In this document: one piece after another, positions 13,201 to 27,999 of the stretch
How the letters are laid out: each line of letters starts with the position of its first letter
How positions within the stretch are numbered: position 1 is the first letter of the stretch
Source of the DNA: Climacium dendroides
Taxonomy: Eukaryota; Streptophyta; Bryopsida; Hypnales; Climaciaceae
Direction of reading: 5' to 3'
NCBI GenBank assembly: GCA_950106755.1
Contig: CATNNA010000005.1
Location: forward strand, 620,001-684,000
Length of the DNA: 64,000 nt
Made by a program: the position numbers and the translations under genes
The notes under the pieces: model-generated
What the model was told of the DNA's origin: nothing
Seen by the model: the letters and a program-made list of their open reading frames with translations, nothing else
Databases searched by the model: none

Positions 13201-15840
13201 AGTTTTTCCATGAATCCTAATTATTTTGAACAATTGCAATTTGTGTATTACGTTTTTGGACATGTTTGCACGTCAAACCGATATAAATTATTGGTTTCGT
13301 TTGTATTAAATACAACACAATTTCTAGAGTATTTGTTTTGAGATCCATATCAAATGAAGAAGACACTGTAGGAAAGCAATAGACTCGGTTGTCTTAAAGT
13401 TAAGTTTTTCCATGAATCCTAATTATTTTGAACAATTGCAACTTGTGTGTTACGTTTTTGGACATGCTTGCACGTCAAACCGATATAATTTATTGGTTTG
13501 GGTTTTATTAAATACAGCATGATTTCTAGAGTATTTGTTTTGAAATCCATATCAAATGAAGAAGACACTGTAGGAAAGCAATAGGCTGGGTTGTCTTAAA
13601 ATTAAGTTTTTCCATGAATCCTAAATATTTTGAACAATTGCAACTTCTGTGTTACGTTTTTGGACATGCTTGCACATCAAATCGATATATTTTATTGGTT
13701 TGGTTTGTATTAAATACAGCACGATTTCTAGAGTATTTGTTTTGAAATCCATATCAAATGAAGAAGACACTGTAGAAATGCAATAGGCTGGTTTGTCTTA
13801 AAATTAAGTTTTTCCATGAATCCTAATTATTTTGAACAATTGCAATTTGTGTGTTACGTTTTTGGACATGTTTGCACGTCAAACCGATATAATTTATTGG
13901 TGTGGTTTGTATTAAATACAACACGATTTCTAGAGTATTTGTTTGGAGATCCATATCAAATGAAGAAGACACTGTAGGAAAGCAATAGATTGGGTTGTCT
14001 TAAAGTTAAGTTTTTCCATGAATCCTAATTATTTGGAACAATTGCAACTTGTGTGTTACGTTTTTGGACATGATTGCACGTCAAACCGATATAATTTATT
14101 GGTTTGGTTTGTATTAAATACAGCATGATTTCTAGAGTATTTGTTTTGAAATCCATATCAAATGAAGAAGACACTGTAGGAAAGCAATAGACTGCTTTGT
14201 CTTAAAGTTAAGTTTTTCCATGAATCCTAATTATTTTGAACAATTGCAACTTGTGTGTTACGTTTTTGGACATGCTTGCACGTCAAAACGATATAATTTA
14301 TTGCTTTGGTTTGTATTAAATACAGCACGATTTCTAGAGTATTTGTTTTGAAATCCATATCAAATGAAGAAGACACTGTAGGAAAGCAATAGGCTGGGTT
14401 GTCTTAAAATTAAGTTTTTCCATGAATCCTAAATATTTTGAACAATTGCAACTTCTGTGTTACGTTTTTGGACATGCTTGCACGTCAAACCGATATAATT
14501 TATTGGTTTGGGTTTTATTAAATACAGCATGATTTCTAGAGTATTTGTTTTGAAATCCATTTCAAATGAAGAAGACAGTGTAGGAAAGCAATAGGCTGGT
14601 TTGTCTTAAAGTTAAGTTTTTCCATGAATCCTAATTATTTTGAACAATTGCAACTTGTGTGTTACGTTTTTGGACATGCTTGCACGTCAAACCGATATAA
14701 TTTATTGGTTTGGGTTTTATTAAATACAGCATGATTTCTAGAGTATTTGTTTTGAAATTCATTTCAAATGAAGAAGACAGTGTAGGAAAGCAATAGGCTG
14801 GTTTGTCTTAAAGTTAAGTTTTTCCATGAATCCTAATTATTTTGAACAATTGCAAGTTGTGTGTTACGTTTTTGGACATGCTTGCACGTCAAACCGATAT
14901 AATTTATTCGTTTGGTTTGTATTAAATACAGCATGATTTCTAGAGTATTAGTTTTGAGATCCATATCAAATGAAGAAGACAGTTAAGGAAAGCAATAGAC
15001 TGGGTTGTCTTAAAATTAAGTTTTTCCATGAATCCTAATTATTTTGAACAATTGCAACTTCTGTGTTACGTTTTTGGACATGCTTGCACGTCAAACCGAT
15101 ATAATTTATTGGTTTGGTTTGTATTAAATACAGCATGATTTCTAGAGTATTTGTTTTGAAATCCATATCAAATGAAGAAGACACTGTAGGAAAGCAATAG
15201 ACTGCTTTGTCTTAAAGTTAAGTTTTTCCATGAATCCTAATTATTTTGAACAATAGCAACTTGTGTGTTACGTTTTTGGACATGCTTGCACGTCAAACCG
15301 ATATAATTTATTTGTTTGGTTTGTATTAAATACAGCATGATTTCTAGAGTATTTGTTTTGAGATCCATATCAAATGAAGAAGACAGTGTAGGAAAGCAAT
15401 AGACTGGGTTGTCTTAAAATTAAGTTTTTCCATGAATCCTAATTATTTTGAACAATTGCAACTTGTGTGTTACGTTTTTGGACATGCTTGCACGTCAAAA
15501 CGATATAATTTATTGGTTTGGTTTGTATTAAATACAGCACGATTTCTAGAGTATTTGTTTTGAAATCCATATCAAATGAAGAAGACACTGTAGGAAAGCA
15601 ATAGGCTGGGTTGTCTTAAAATTAAGTTTTTCCATGAATCCTAAATATTTTGAACAATTGCAACTTCTGTGTTACGTTTTTGGACATGCTTGCACGTCAA
15701 ACCGATATAATTTATTGGTTTGGGTTTTATTAAATACAGCATGATTTCTAGAGTATTTGTTTTGAAATCCATTTCAAATGAAGAAGACAGTGTAGGAAAG
15801 CAATAGGCTGGTTTGTCTTAAAGTTAAGTTTTTCCATGAA
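9001..15840. repeat. Displaced block copy, 21-monomer spacing (4,242 bp)
   Basis: About 9,001-11,600 recurs at about 13,243-15,840. Anchors 4,242 bp apart include 'agactcgg' (9139, 13381), 'atcgatatatttt', 'tttggagatcc', 'ttaagg' (10741, 14983) and 'atagcaac' (11011, 15253). Later substitutions are few, for example 'ttaaattt' against 'ttaagttt' and 'catgattgc' near 14070. The second copy then carries its own 6-monomer duplication. Confidence 0.75.
11113..12324. repeat. Tandem duplication of a 3-monomer block (606 bp x 2)
   Basis: Bases 11113-11718 and 11719-12324 carry the same three types in order: 'gagatcc' with 'caaaacgat', then 'aaaattaag' with 'aaatatt' and 'aacttctg', then 'ccatttcaaatg' with 'cagtg'. 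The copies differ mainly at the last variable site before 12324 (cacg against catg). Confidence 0.75.
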
Positions 15841-16970
15841 TCCTAATTATTTTGAACAATTGCAACTTGTGTGTTACGTTTTTGGACATGCTTGCACGTC
15901 AAACCGATATAATTTATTGGTTTGGGTTTTATTAAATACAGCATGATTTCTAGAGTATTTGTTTTGAAATTCATTTCAAATGAAGAAGACAGTGTAGGAA
16001 AGCAATAGGCTGGTTTGTCTTAAAGTTAAGTTTTTCCATGAATCCTAATTATTTTGAACAATTGCAAGTTGTGTGTTACGTTTTTGGACATGCTTGCACG
16101 TCAAACCGATATAATTTATTCGTTTGGTTTGTATTAAATACAGCATGATTTCTAGAGTATTAGTTTTGAGATCCATATCAAATGAAGAAGACAGTTAAGG
16201 AAAGCAATAGACTGGGTTGTCTTAAAATTAAGTTTTTCCATGAATCCTAATTATTTTGAACAATTGCAACTTCTGTGTTACGTTTTTGGACATGCTTGCA
16301 CGTCAAACCGATATAATTTATTGGTTTGGTTTGTATTAAATACAGCATGATTTCTAGAGTATTTGTTTTGAAATCCATATCAAATGAAGAAGACACTGTA
16401 GGAAAGCAATAGACTGCTTTGTCTTAAAGTTAAGTTTTTCCATGAATCCTAATTATTTTGAACAATAGCAACTTGTGTGTTACGTTTTTGGACATGCTTG
16501 CACGTCAAACCGATATAATTTATTTGTTTGGTTTGTATTAAATACAGCATGATTTCTAGAGTATTTGTTTTGAGATCCATATCAAATGAAGAAGACAGTG
16601 TAGGAATGCAATAGACTGGGTTGTCTTAAAATTAAGTTTTTCCATGAATCCTAATTATTTTGAACAATTGCAACTTGTGTGTTACGTTTTTGGACATGCT
16701 TGCACGTCAAAACGATATAATTTATTGGTTTGGTTTGTATTAAATACAGCACGATTTCTAGAGTATTTGTTTTGAAATCCATATCAAATGAAGAAGACAC
16801 TGTAGGAAAGCAATAGGCTGGGTTGTCTTAAAATTAAGTTTTTCCATGAATCCTAAATATTTTGAACAATTGCAACTTCTGTGTTACGTTTTTGGACATG
16901 CTTGCACGTCAAACCGATATAATTTATTGGTTTGGGTTTTATTAAATACAGCATGATTTCTAGAGTATTT
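14547..16970. repeat. Tandem duplication of a 6-monomer block (1,212 bp x 2)
   Basis: Bases 14547-15758 and 15759-16970 hold the same six types in order: 'ccatttcaaatg', 'aaattcattt' with 'gcaagttg', 'agttaagg', 'actgctttg' with 'atagcaac', 'gagatcc' with 'caaaacgat', and 'aaatatt' with 'aacttctg'. 'ttaagg' is at 14983 and 16195; 'atagcaac' at 15253 and 16465. The 'ggaatgcaat' change near 16604 is private to copy 2. The same markers appear again at 20640 and 20910, 22 monomers on. Confidence 0.85.
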
Positions 16971-18199
16971 GTTTTGAAATCCATTTCAAATGAAGAAGAC
17001 AGTGTAGGAAAGCAATAGGCTGGTTTGTCTTAAAGTTAAGTTTTTCCATGAATCCTAAATATTTTGAACAATTGCAACTTGTGTGTTACGTTTTTGGACA
17101 TGCTTGCACGTCAAACCGATATAATTTATTGGTTTGGTTTGTATTAAATACAGCACGATTTCTACAGTATTTGTTTTGAAATCCATTTCAAATGAAGAAG
17201 ACACTGTAGGAAAGCAATAGACTGGGTTGTCTTAAAATTAAGTTTTTCCATGAATCCTAATTATTTTGAACAATTGCAACTTGTGTGTTACGTTTTTGGA
17301 CATGCTTGCACGTCAAACCGATATAATTTATTGGTTTGGTTTGTATTAAATACAGCACGATTTCTAGAGTATTTGTTTTGAAATCCATATCAAATGAAGA
17401 AGACATTGTAGGAAAGCAATAGACTGGGTTGTCTTAAAATTAAGTTTTTCCATGAATCCTAAATATTTTGAACAATTGCAACTTGTGTGTTACGTTTTTG
17501 GACATGCTTGCACGTCAAACCGATATAATTTATTGGTTTGGTTTGTATTAAATACAGCACGATTTCTAGAGTATTTGTTTTGAAATCCATATCAAATGAA
17601 GAAGACACTGTAGAAATGCAATAGGCTGGTTTGTCTTAAAATTAAGTTTTTCCATGAATCCTAATTATTTGGAACAATTGCAATTTGTGTATTACGTTTT
17701 TGGACATGTTTGCACGTCAAACCGATATAAATTATTGGTTTCGTTTGTATTAAATACAACACAATTTCTAGAGTATTTGTTTTGAGATCCATATCAAATG
17801 AAGAAGACAGTGTAGGAAAGCAATAGACTGGGTTGTCTTAAAGTTAAGTTTTTCCATGAATCCTAATTATTTTGAACAATTGCAACTTGTGTGTTACGTT
17901 TTTGGACATGCTTGCACGTCAAACCGATATAATTTATTGGTTTGGTTTGTATTAAATACAGCACGATTTCTACAGTATTTGTTTTGAAATCCATTTCAAA
18001 TGAAGAAGACACTGTAGGAAAGCAATAGACTGGGTTGTCTTAAAATTAAGTTTTTCCATGAATCCTAATTATTTTGAACAATTGCAACTTGTGTGTTACG
18101 TTTTTGGACATGCTTGCACGTCAAACCGATATAATTTATTGGTTTGGTTTGTATTAAATACAGCACGATTTCTAGAGTATTTGTTTTGAGATCCATATC

Positions 18200-21100
18200 A
18201 AATGAAGAAGACACTGTAGGAAAGCAATAGACTGGGTTGTCTTAAAGTTAAGTTTTTCCATGAATCCTAATTATTTTGAACAATTGCAACTTGTGTGTTA
18301 CGTTTTTGGACATGCTTGCACGTCAAACCGATATAATTTATTGGTTTTGGTTTGTATTAAATACAGCATGATTTCTAGAGTATTAGTTTTGAGATCCATA
18401 TCAAATGAAGAAGACACTGTAGGAAAGCAATAGACTGGGTTGACTTAAAATTAAGTTTTTCCATGAATCCTAATTATTTTGAACAATTGCAACTTGTGTG
18501 TTACGTTTTTGGACATGCTTGCACGTCAAAACGATATAATTTATTGGTTTGGTTTGTATTAAATACAGCACGATTTCTAGAGTATTTGTTTTGAAATCCA
18601 TATCAAATGAAGAAGACACTGTAGGAAAGCAATAGGCTTGGTTGTCTTAAAATTAAGTTTTTCCATGAATCCTAAATATTTTGAACAATTGCAAGTTGTG
18701 TGTTACGTTTTTGGACATGCTTGCACGTCAAACCGATATAATTTATTGGTTTGGGTTTTATTAAATACAGCATGATTTCTAGAGTATTTGTTTTGAAATC
18801 CATTTCAAATGAAGAAGACAGTGTAGGAAAGCAATAGGCTGGTTTGTCTTAAAATTAAGTTTTTCCATGAATCCTAAATATTTTGAACAATTGCAACTTG
18901 TGTGTTACGTTTTTGGACATGCTTGCACGTCAAACCGATATAATTTATTGGTTTGGTTTGTATTAAATACAGCACGATTTCTACAGTATTTGTTTTGAAA
19001 TCCATTTCAAATGAAGAAGACACTGTAGGAAAGCAATAGACTGGGTTGTCTTAAAATTAAGTTTTTCCATGAATCCTAATTATTTTGAACAATTGCAACT
19101 TGTGTGTTACGTTTTTGGACATGCTTGCACGTCAAACCGATATAATTTATTGGTTTGGTTTGTATTAAATACAGCACGATTTCTAGAGTATTTGTTTTGA
19201 AATCCATATCAAATGAAGAAGACATTGTAGGAAAGCAATAGACTGGGTTGTCTTAAAATTAAGTTTTTCCATGAATCCTAAATATTTTGAACAATTGCAA
19301 CTTGTGTGTTACGTTTTTGGACATGCTTGCACGTCAAACCGATATAATTTATTGGTTTGGTTTGTATTAAATACAGCACGATTTCTAGAGTATTTGTTTT
19401 GAAATCCATATCAAATGAAGAAGACACTGTAGAAATGCAATAGGCTGGTTTGTCTTAAAATTAAGTTTTTCCATGAATCCTAATTATTTGGAACAATTGC
19501 AATTTGTGTATTACGTTTTTGGACATGTTTGCACGTCAAACCGATATAAATTATTGGTTTGGTTTGTATTAAATACAACACAATTTCTAGAGTATTTGTT
19601 TTGAGATCCATATCAAATGAAGAAGACACTGTAGGAAAGCAATAGACTGCTTTGTCTTGAAGTTAAGTTTTTCCATGAATCCTAATTATTTTGAACAATT
19701 GCAACTTGTGTGTTACGTTTTTGGACATGCTTGCACGTCAAAACGATATAATTTATTGCTTTGGTTTGTATTAAATACAGCACGATTTCTAGAGTATTTG
19801 TTTTGAAATCCATATCAAATGAAGAAGACACTGTAGGAAAGCAATAGGCTTGGTTGTCTTAAAATTAAGTTTTTCCATGAATCCTAAATATTTTGAACAA
19901 TTGCAACTTCTGTGTTACGTTTTTGGACATGCTTGCACGTCAAACCGATATAATTTATTGGTTTGGGTTTTATTAAATACAGCATGATTTCTAGAGTATT
20001 TGTTTTGAAATCCATTTCACATGAAGAAGACAGTGTAGGAAAGCAATAGGCTGGGTTGTCTTAAAATTAAGTTTTTCCATGAATCCTAAATATTTTGAAC
20101 AATTGCAACTTCTGTGTTACGTTTTTGGACATGCTTGCACGTCAAACCGATATAATTTATTGGTTTGGGTTTTATTAAATACAGCATGATTTCTAGAGTA
20201 TTTGTTTTGAAATCCATTTCACATGAAGAAGACAGTGTAGGAAAGCAATAGGCTGGTTTGTCTTAAAGTTAAGTTTTTCCATGAATCCTAATTATTTTGA
20301 ACAATTGCAACTTGTGTGTTACGTTTTTGGACATGCTTGCACGTCAAACCGATATAATTTATTGGTTTGGGTTTTATTAAATACAGCATGATTTCTAGAG
20401 TATTTGTTTTGAAATTCATTTCAAATGAAGAAGACAGTGTAGGAAAGCAATAGGCTGGTTTGTCTTAAAGTTAAGTTTTTCCATGAATCCTAATTATTTT
20501 GAACAATTGCAAGTTGTGTGTTACGTTTTTGGACATGCTTGCACGTCAAACCGATATAATTTATTCGTTTGGTTTGTATTAAATACAGCATGATTTCTAG
20601 AGTATTAGTTTTGAGATCCATATCAAATGAAGAAGACAGTTAAGGAAAGCAATAGACTGGGTTGTCTTAAAATTAAGTTTTTCCATGAATCCTAATTATT
20701 TTGAACAATTGCAACTTCTGTGTTACGTTTTTGGACATGCTTGCACGTCAAACCGATATAATTTATTGGTTTGGTTTGTATTAAATACAGCATGATTTCT
20801 AGAGTATTTGTTTTGAAATCCATATCAAATGAAGAAGACACTGTAGGAAAGCAATAGACTGCTTTGTCTTAAAATTAAGTTTTTCCATGAATCCTAATTA
20901 TTTTGAACAATAGCAACTTGTGTGTTACGTTTTTGGACATGCTTGCACGTCAAACCGATATAATTTATTGGTTTGGTTTGTATTAAATACAGCATGATTT
21001 CTAGAGTATTTGTTTTGAGATCCATATCAAATGAAGAAGACAGTGTAGGAAAGCAATAGACTGGGTTGTCTTAAAATTAAGTTTTTCCATGAATCCTAAT

Positions 21101-24100
21101 TATTTTGAACAATTGCAACTTGTGTGTTACGTTTTTGGACATGCTTGCACGTCAAAACGATATAATTTATTGGTTTGGTTTGTATTAAATACAGCACGAT
21201 TTCTAGAGTATTTGTTTTGAAATCCATATCAAATGAAGAAGACACTGTAGGAAAGCAATAGGCTTGGTTGTCTTAAAATTAAGTTTTTCCATGAATCCTA
21301 AATATTTTGAACAATTGCAACTTCTGTGTTACGTTTTTGGACATGCTTGCACGTCAAACCGATATAATTTATTGGTTTGGGTTTTATTAAATACAGCATG
21401 ATTTCTAGAGTATTTGTTTTGAAATCCATTTCAAATGAAGAAGACAGTGTAGGAAAGCAATAGGCTGGTTTGTCTTAAAGTTAAGTTTTTCCATGAATCC
21501 TAAATATTTTGAACAATTGCAACTTGTGTGTTACGTTTTTGGACATGCTTGCACGTCAAACCGATATAATTTATTGGTTTGGGTTTTATTAAATACAGCA
21601 TGATTTCTAGAGTATTTGTTTTGAAATCCATTTCAAATGAAGAAGACAGTGTAGGAAAGCAATAGGCTGGTTTGTCTTAAAGTTAAGTTTTTCCATGAAT
21701 CCTAATTATTTTGAACAATTGCAACTTGTGTGTTACGTTTTTGGACATGCTTGCACGTCAAACCGATATAATTTATTGGTTTGGTTTGTATTAAATACAG
21801 CACGATTTCTAGAGTATTTGTTTTGAAATCCATATCAAATGAAGAAGACATTGTAGGAAAGCAATAGACTGGGTTGTCTTAAAATTAAGTTTTTCCATGA
21901 ATCCTAAATATTTTGAACAATTGCAACTTGTGTGTTACGTTTTTGGACATGCTTGCACGTCAAACCGATATAATTTATTGGTTTGGTTTGTATTAAATAC
22001 AGCACGATTTCTAGAGTATTTGTTTTGAAATCCATATCAAATGAAGAAGACACTGTAGAAATGCAATAGGCTGGTTTGTCTTAAAATTAAGTTTTTCCAT
22101 GAATCCTAATTATTTGGAACAATTGCAATTTGTGTATTACGTTTTTGGACATGTTTGCACGTCAAACCGATATAAATTATTGGTTTCGTTTGTATTAAAT
22201 ACAACACAATTTCTAGAGTATTTGTTTTGAGATCCATATCAAATGAAGAAGACACTGTAGGAAAGCAATAGACTGGGTTGTCTTAAAGTTAAGTTTTTCC
22301 ATGAATCCTAATTATTTTGAACAATTGCAACTTGTGTGTTACGTTTTTGGACATGCTTGCACGTCAAACCGATATAATTTATTGGTTTGGGTTTGTATTA
22401 AATACAGCATGATTTCTAGAGTATTAGTTTTGAGATCCATATCAAATGAAGAAGACACTGTAGGAAAGCAATAGACTGGGTTGACTTAAAATTAAGTTTT
22501 TCCATGAATCCTAATTATTTTGAACAATTGCAACTTGTGTGTTACGTTTTTGGACATGCTTGCACGTCAAAACGATATAATTTATTGGTTTGGTTTGTAT
22601 TAAATACAGCACGATTTCTAGAGTATTTGTTTTGAAATCCATATCAAATGAAGAAGACACTGTAGGAAAGCAATAGGCTTGGTTGTCTTAAAATTAAGTT
22701 TTTCCATGAATCCTAAATATTTTGAACAATTGCAAGTTGTGTGTTACGTTTTTGGACATGCTTGCACGTCAAACCGATATAATTTATTGGTTTGGGTTTT
22801 ATTAAATACAGCATGATTTCTAGAGTATTTGTTTTGAAATCCATTTCAAATGAAGAAGACAGTGTAGGAAAGCAATAGGCTGGTTTGTCTTAAAATTAAG
22901 TTTTTCCATGAATCCTAAATATTTTGAACAATTGCAACTTGTGTGTTACGTTTTTGGACATGCTTGCACGTCAAACCGATATAATTTATTGGTTTGGTTT
23001 GTATTAAATACAGCACGATTTCTACAGTATTTGTTTTGAAATCCATTTCAAATGAAGAAGACACTGTAGGAAAGCAATAGACTGGGTTGTCTTAAAATTA
23101 AGTTTTTCCATGAATCCTAATTATTTTGAACAATTGCAACTTGTGTGTTACGTTTTTGGACATGCTTGCACGTCAAACCGATATAATTTATTGGTTTGGT
23201 TTGTATTAAATACAACACAATTTCTAGAGTATTTGTTTTGAGATCCATATCAAATGAAGAAGACACTGTAGGAAAGCAATAGACTGGGTTGTCTTAAAGT
23301 TAAGTTTTTCCATGAATCCTAATTATTTTGAACAATTGCAACTTGTGTGTTACGTTTTTGGACATGCTTGCACGTCAAACCGATATAATTTATTGGTTTT
23401 GGTTTGTATTAAATACAGCATGATTTCTAGAGTATTAGTTTTGAGATCCATATCAAATGAAGAAGACACTGTAGGAAAGCAATAGACTGGGTTGACTTAA
23501 AATTAAGTTTTTCCATGAATCCTAATTATTTTGAACAATTGCAACTTGTGTGTTACGTTTTTGGACATGCTTGCACGTCAAAACGATATAATTTATTGGT
23601 TTGGTTTGTATTAAATACAGCACGATTTCTAGAGTATTTGTTTTGAAATCCATATCAAATGAAGAAGACACTGTAGGAAAGCAATAGGCTTGGTTGTCTT
23701 AAAATTAAGTTTTTCCATGAATCCTAAATATTTTGAACAATTGCAACTTGTGTGTTACGTTTTTGGACATGCTTGCACGTCAAACCGATATAATTTATTG
23801 GTTTGGTTTGTATTAAATACAGCACGATTTCTAGAGTATTTGTTTTGAAATCCATATCAAATGAAGAAGACATTGTAGGAAAGCAATAGACTGGGTTGTC
23901 TTAAAATTAAGTTTTTCCATGAATCCTAAATATTTTGAACAATTGCAACTTGTGTGTTACGTTTTTGGACATGCTTGCACGTCAAACCGATATAATTTAT
24001 TGGTTTGGTTTGTATTAAATACAGCACGATTTCTAGAGTATTTGTTTTGAAATCCATATCAAATGAAGAAGACACTGTAGAAATGCAATAGGCTGGTTTG

Positions 24101-27100
24101 TCTTAAAATTAAGTTTTTCCATGAATCCTAATTATTTGGAACAATTGCAATTTGTGTATTACGTTTTTGGACATGTTTGCACGTCAAACCGATATAAATT
24201 ATTGGTTTGGTTTGTATTAAATACAACACAATTTCTAGAGTATTTGTTTTGAGATCCATATCAAATGAAGAAGACACTGTAGGAAAGCAATAGACTGCTT
24301 TGTCTTAAAGTTAAGTTTTTCCATGAATCCTAATTATTTTGAACAATTGCAACTTGTGTGTTACGTTTTTGGACATGCTTGCACGTCAAAACGATATAAT
24401 TTATTGCTTTGGTTTGTATTAAATACAGCACGATTTCTAGAGTATTTGTTTTGAAATCCATATCAAATGAAGAAGACACTGTAGGAAAGCAATAGGCTTG
24501 GTTGTCTTAAAATTAAGTTTTTCCATGAATCCTAAATATTTTGAACAATTGCAAGTTGTGTGTTACGTTTTTGGACATGCTTGCACGTCAAACCGATATA
24601 ATTTATTGGTTTGGGTTTTATTAAATACAGCATGATTTCTAGAGTATTTGTTTTGAAATTCATTTCAAATGAAGAAGACAGTGTAGGAAAGCAATAGGCT
24701 GGTTTGTCTTAAAGTTAAGTTTTTCCATGAATCCTAATTATTTTGAACAATTGCAAGTTGTGTGTTACGTTTTTGGACATGCTTGCACGTCAAACCGATA
24801 TAATTTATTCGTTTGGTTTGTATTAAATACAGCATGATTTCTAGAGTATTAGTTTTGAGATCCATATCAAATGAAGAAGACAGTTAAGGAAAGCAATAGA
24901 CTGGGTTGTCTTAAAATTAAGTTTTTCCATGAATCCTAATTATTTTGAACAATTGCAACTTCTGTGTTACGTTTTTGGACATGCTTGCACGTCAAACCGA
25001 TATAATTTATTGGTTTGGTTTGTATTAAATACAGCACGATTTCTAGAGTATTTGTTTTGAAATCCATATCAAATGAAGAAGACACTGTAGGAAAGCAATA
25101 GGCTTGGTTGTCTTAAAATTAAGTTTTTCCATGAATCCTAATTATTTTGAACAATTGCAACTTGTGTGTTACGTTTTTGGACATGCTTGCACGTCAAAAC
25201 GATATAATTTATTGGTTTGGTTTGTATTAAATACAGCACGATTTCTAGAGTATTTGTTTTGAAATCCATATCAAATGAAGAAGACACTGTAGGAAAGCAA
25301 TAGGCTTGGTTGTCTTAAAATTAAGTTTTTCCATGAATCCTAAATATTTTGAACAATTGCAACTTCTGTGTTACGTTTTTGGACATGCTTGCACGTCAAA
25401 CCGATATAATTTATTGGTTTGGGTTTTATTAAATACAGCATGATTTCTAGAGTATTTGTTTTGAAATCCATTTCAAATGAAGAAGACAGTGTAGGAAAGC
25501 AATAGGCTGGTTTGTCTTAAAGTTAAGTTTTTCCATGAATCCTAAATATTTTGAACAATTGCAACTTGTGTGTTACGTTTTTGGACATGCTTGCACGTCA
25601 AACCGATATAATTTATTGGTTTGGTTTGTATTAAATACAGCACGATTTCTACAGTATTTGTTTTGAAATCCATTTCAAATGAAGAAGACACTGTAGGAAA
25701 GCAATAGACTGGGTTGTCTTAAAATTAAGTTTTTCCATGAATCCTAATTATTTTGAACAATTGCAACTTGTGTGTTACGTTTTTGGACATGCTTGCACGT
25801 CAAACCGATATAATTTATTGGTTTGGTTTGTATTAAATACAGCACGATTTCTAGAGTATTTGTTTTGAAATCCATATCAAATGAAGAAGATATTGTAGGA
25901 AAGCAATAGACTGGGTTGTCTTAAAATTAAGTTTTTCCATGAATCCTAAATATTTTGAACAATTGCAACTTGTGTGTTACGTTTTTGGACATGCTTGCAC
26001 GTCAAACCGATATAATTTATTGGTTTGGTTTGTATTAAATACAGCACGATTTCTAGAGTATTTGTTTTGAAATCCATATCAAATGAAGAAGACACTGTAG
26101 AAATGCAATAGGCTGGTTTGTCTTAAAATTAAGTTTTTCCATGAATCCTAATTATTTGGAACAATTGCAATTTGTGTATTACGTTTTTGGACATGTTTGC
26201 ACGTCAAACCGATATAAATTATTGGTTTCGTTTGTATTAAATACAACACAATTTCTAGAGTATTTGTTTTGAGATCCATATCAAATGAAGAAGACACTGT
26301 AGGAAAGCAATAGACTGGGTTGTCTTAAAGTTAAGTTTTTCCATGAATCCTAATTATTTTGAACAATTGCAACTTGTGTGTTACGTTTTTGGACATGCTT
26401 GCACGTCAAACCGATATAATTTATTGGTTTGGGTTTGTATTAAATACAGCATGATTTCTAGAGTATTAGTTTTGAGATCCATATCAAATGAAGAAGACAC
26501 TGTAGGAAAGCAATAGACTGGGTTGACTTAAAATTAAGTTTTTCCATGAATCCTAATTATTTTGAACAATTGCAACTTGTGTGTTACGTTTTTGGACATG
26601 CTTGCACGTCAAAACGATATAATTTATTGGTTTGGTTTGTATTAAATACAGCACGATTTCTAGAGTATTTGTTTTGAAATCCATATCAAATGAAGAAGAC
26701 ACTGTAGGAAAGCAATAGGCTTGGTTGTCTTAAAATTAAGTTTTTCCATGAATCCTAAATATTTTGAACAATTGCAAGTTGTGTGTTACGTTTTTGGACA
26801 TGCTTGCACGTCAAACCGATATAATTTATTGGTTTGGGTTTTATTAAATACAGCATGATTTCTAGAGTATTTGTTTTGAAATCCATTTCAAATGAAGAAG
26901 ACAGTGTAGGAAAGCAATAGGCTGGTTTGTCTTAAAATTAAGTTTTTCCATGAATCCTAAATATTTTGAACAATTGCAACTTGTGTGTTACGTTTTTGGA
27001 CATGCTTGCACGTCAAACCGATATAATTTATTGGTTTGGTTTGTATTAAATACAGCACGATTTCTACAGTATTTGTTTTGAAATCCATTTCAAATGAAGA

Positions 27101-27770
27101 AGACACTGTAGGAAAGCAATAGACTGGGTTGTCTTAAAATTAAGTTTTTCCATGAATCCTAATTATTTTGAACAATTGCAACTTGTGTGTTACGTTTTTG
27201 GACATGCTTGCACGTCAAACCGATATAATTTATTGGTTTGGTTTGTATTAAATACAACACAATTTCTAGAGTATTTGTTTTGAGATCCATATCAAATGAA
27301 GAAGACACTGTAGGAAAGCAATAGACTGGGTTGTCTTAAAGTTAAGTTTTTCCATGAATCCTAATTATTTTGAACAATTGCAACTTGTGTGTTACGTTTT
27401 TGGACATGCTTGCACGTCAAACCGATATAATTTATTGGTTTTGGTTTGTATTAAATACAGCATGATTTCTAGAGTATTAGTTTTGAGATCCATATCAAAT
27501 GAAGAAGACACTGTAGGAAAGCAATAGACTGGGTTGACTTAAAATTAAGTTTTTCCATGAATCCTAATTATTTTGAACAATTGCAACTTGTGTGTTACGT
27601 TTTTGGACATGCTTGCACGTCAAAACGATATAATTTATTGGTTTGGTTTGTATTAAATACAGCACGATTTCTAGAGTATTTGTTTTGAAATCCATATCAA
27701 ATGAAGAAGACACTGTAGGAAAGCAATAGGCTTGGTTGTCTTAAAATTAAGTTTTTCCATGAATCCTAAT
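18200..27770. repeat. Approximately 20-monomer higher-order block, three partial copies
   Basis: The rare 'ttgacttaaaa' occurs at 18441, 22482, 23493, 26524 and 27535. Spacings are 20 monomers (18441 to 22482; 22482 to 26524) and 5 monomers (22482 to 23493; 26524 to 27535). About 21,790-23,760 matches about 25,830-27,770 through 'attgtagg', 'gaaatgc', the one-base insertions, 'ggcttggttg' and 'tacag'. The first copy, about 18,200-19,190, matches only part of this. Single-base insertions recur at equivalent places (18345, 23397, 27440 and 22390, 26431), so they were inherited with the block. The marker 'ttaagg' is 21 monomers apart (20640, 24884), showing gain or loss of one monomer within a copy. 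Confidence 0.75.
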
Positions 27771-27999
27771 TATTTGGAACAATTGCAACTTGTGTGTTAC
27801 GTTTTTGGACATGCTTGCACGTCAAACCGATATAATTTATTGGTTTGGTTTGTATTAAATACAGCACGATTTCTAGAGTATTTGTTTTGAAATCCATATC
27901 AAATGAAGAAGACATTGTAGGAAAGCAATAGACTGGGTTGTCTTAAAATTAAGTTTTTCCATGAATCCTAATTATTTGGAACAATTGCAAGTTGTGTAT

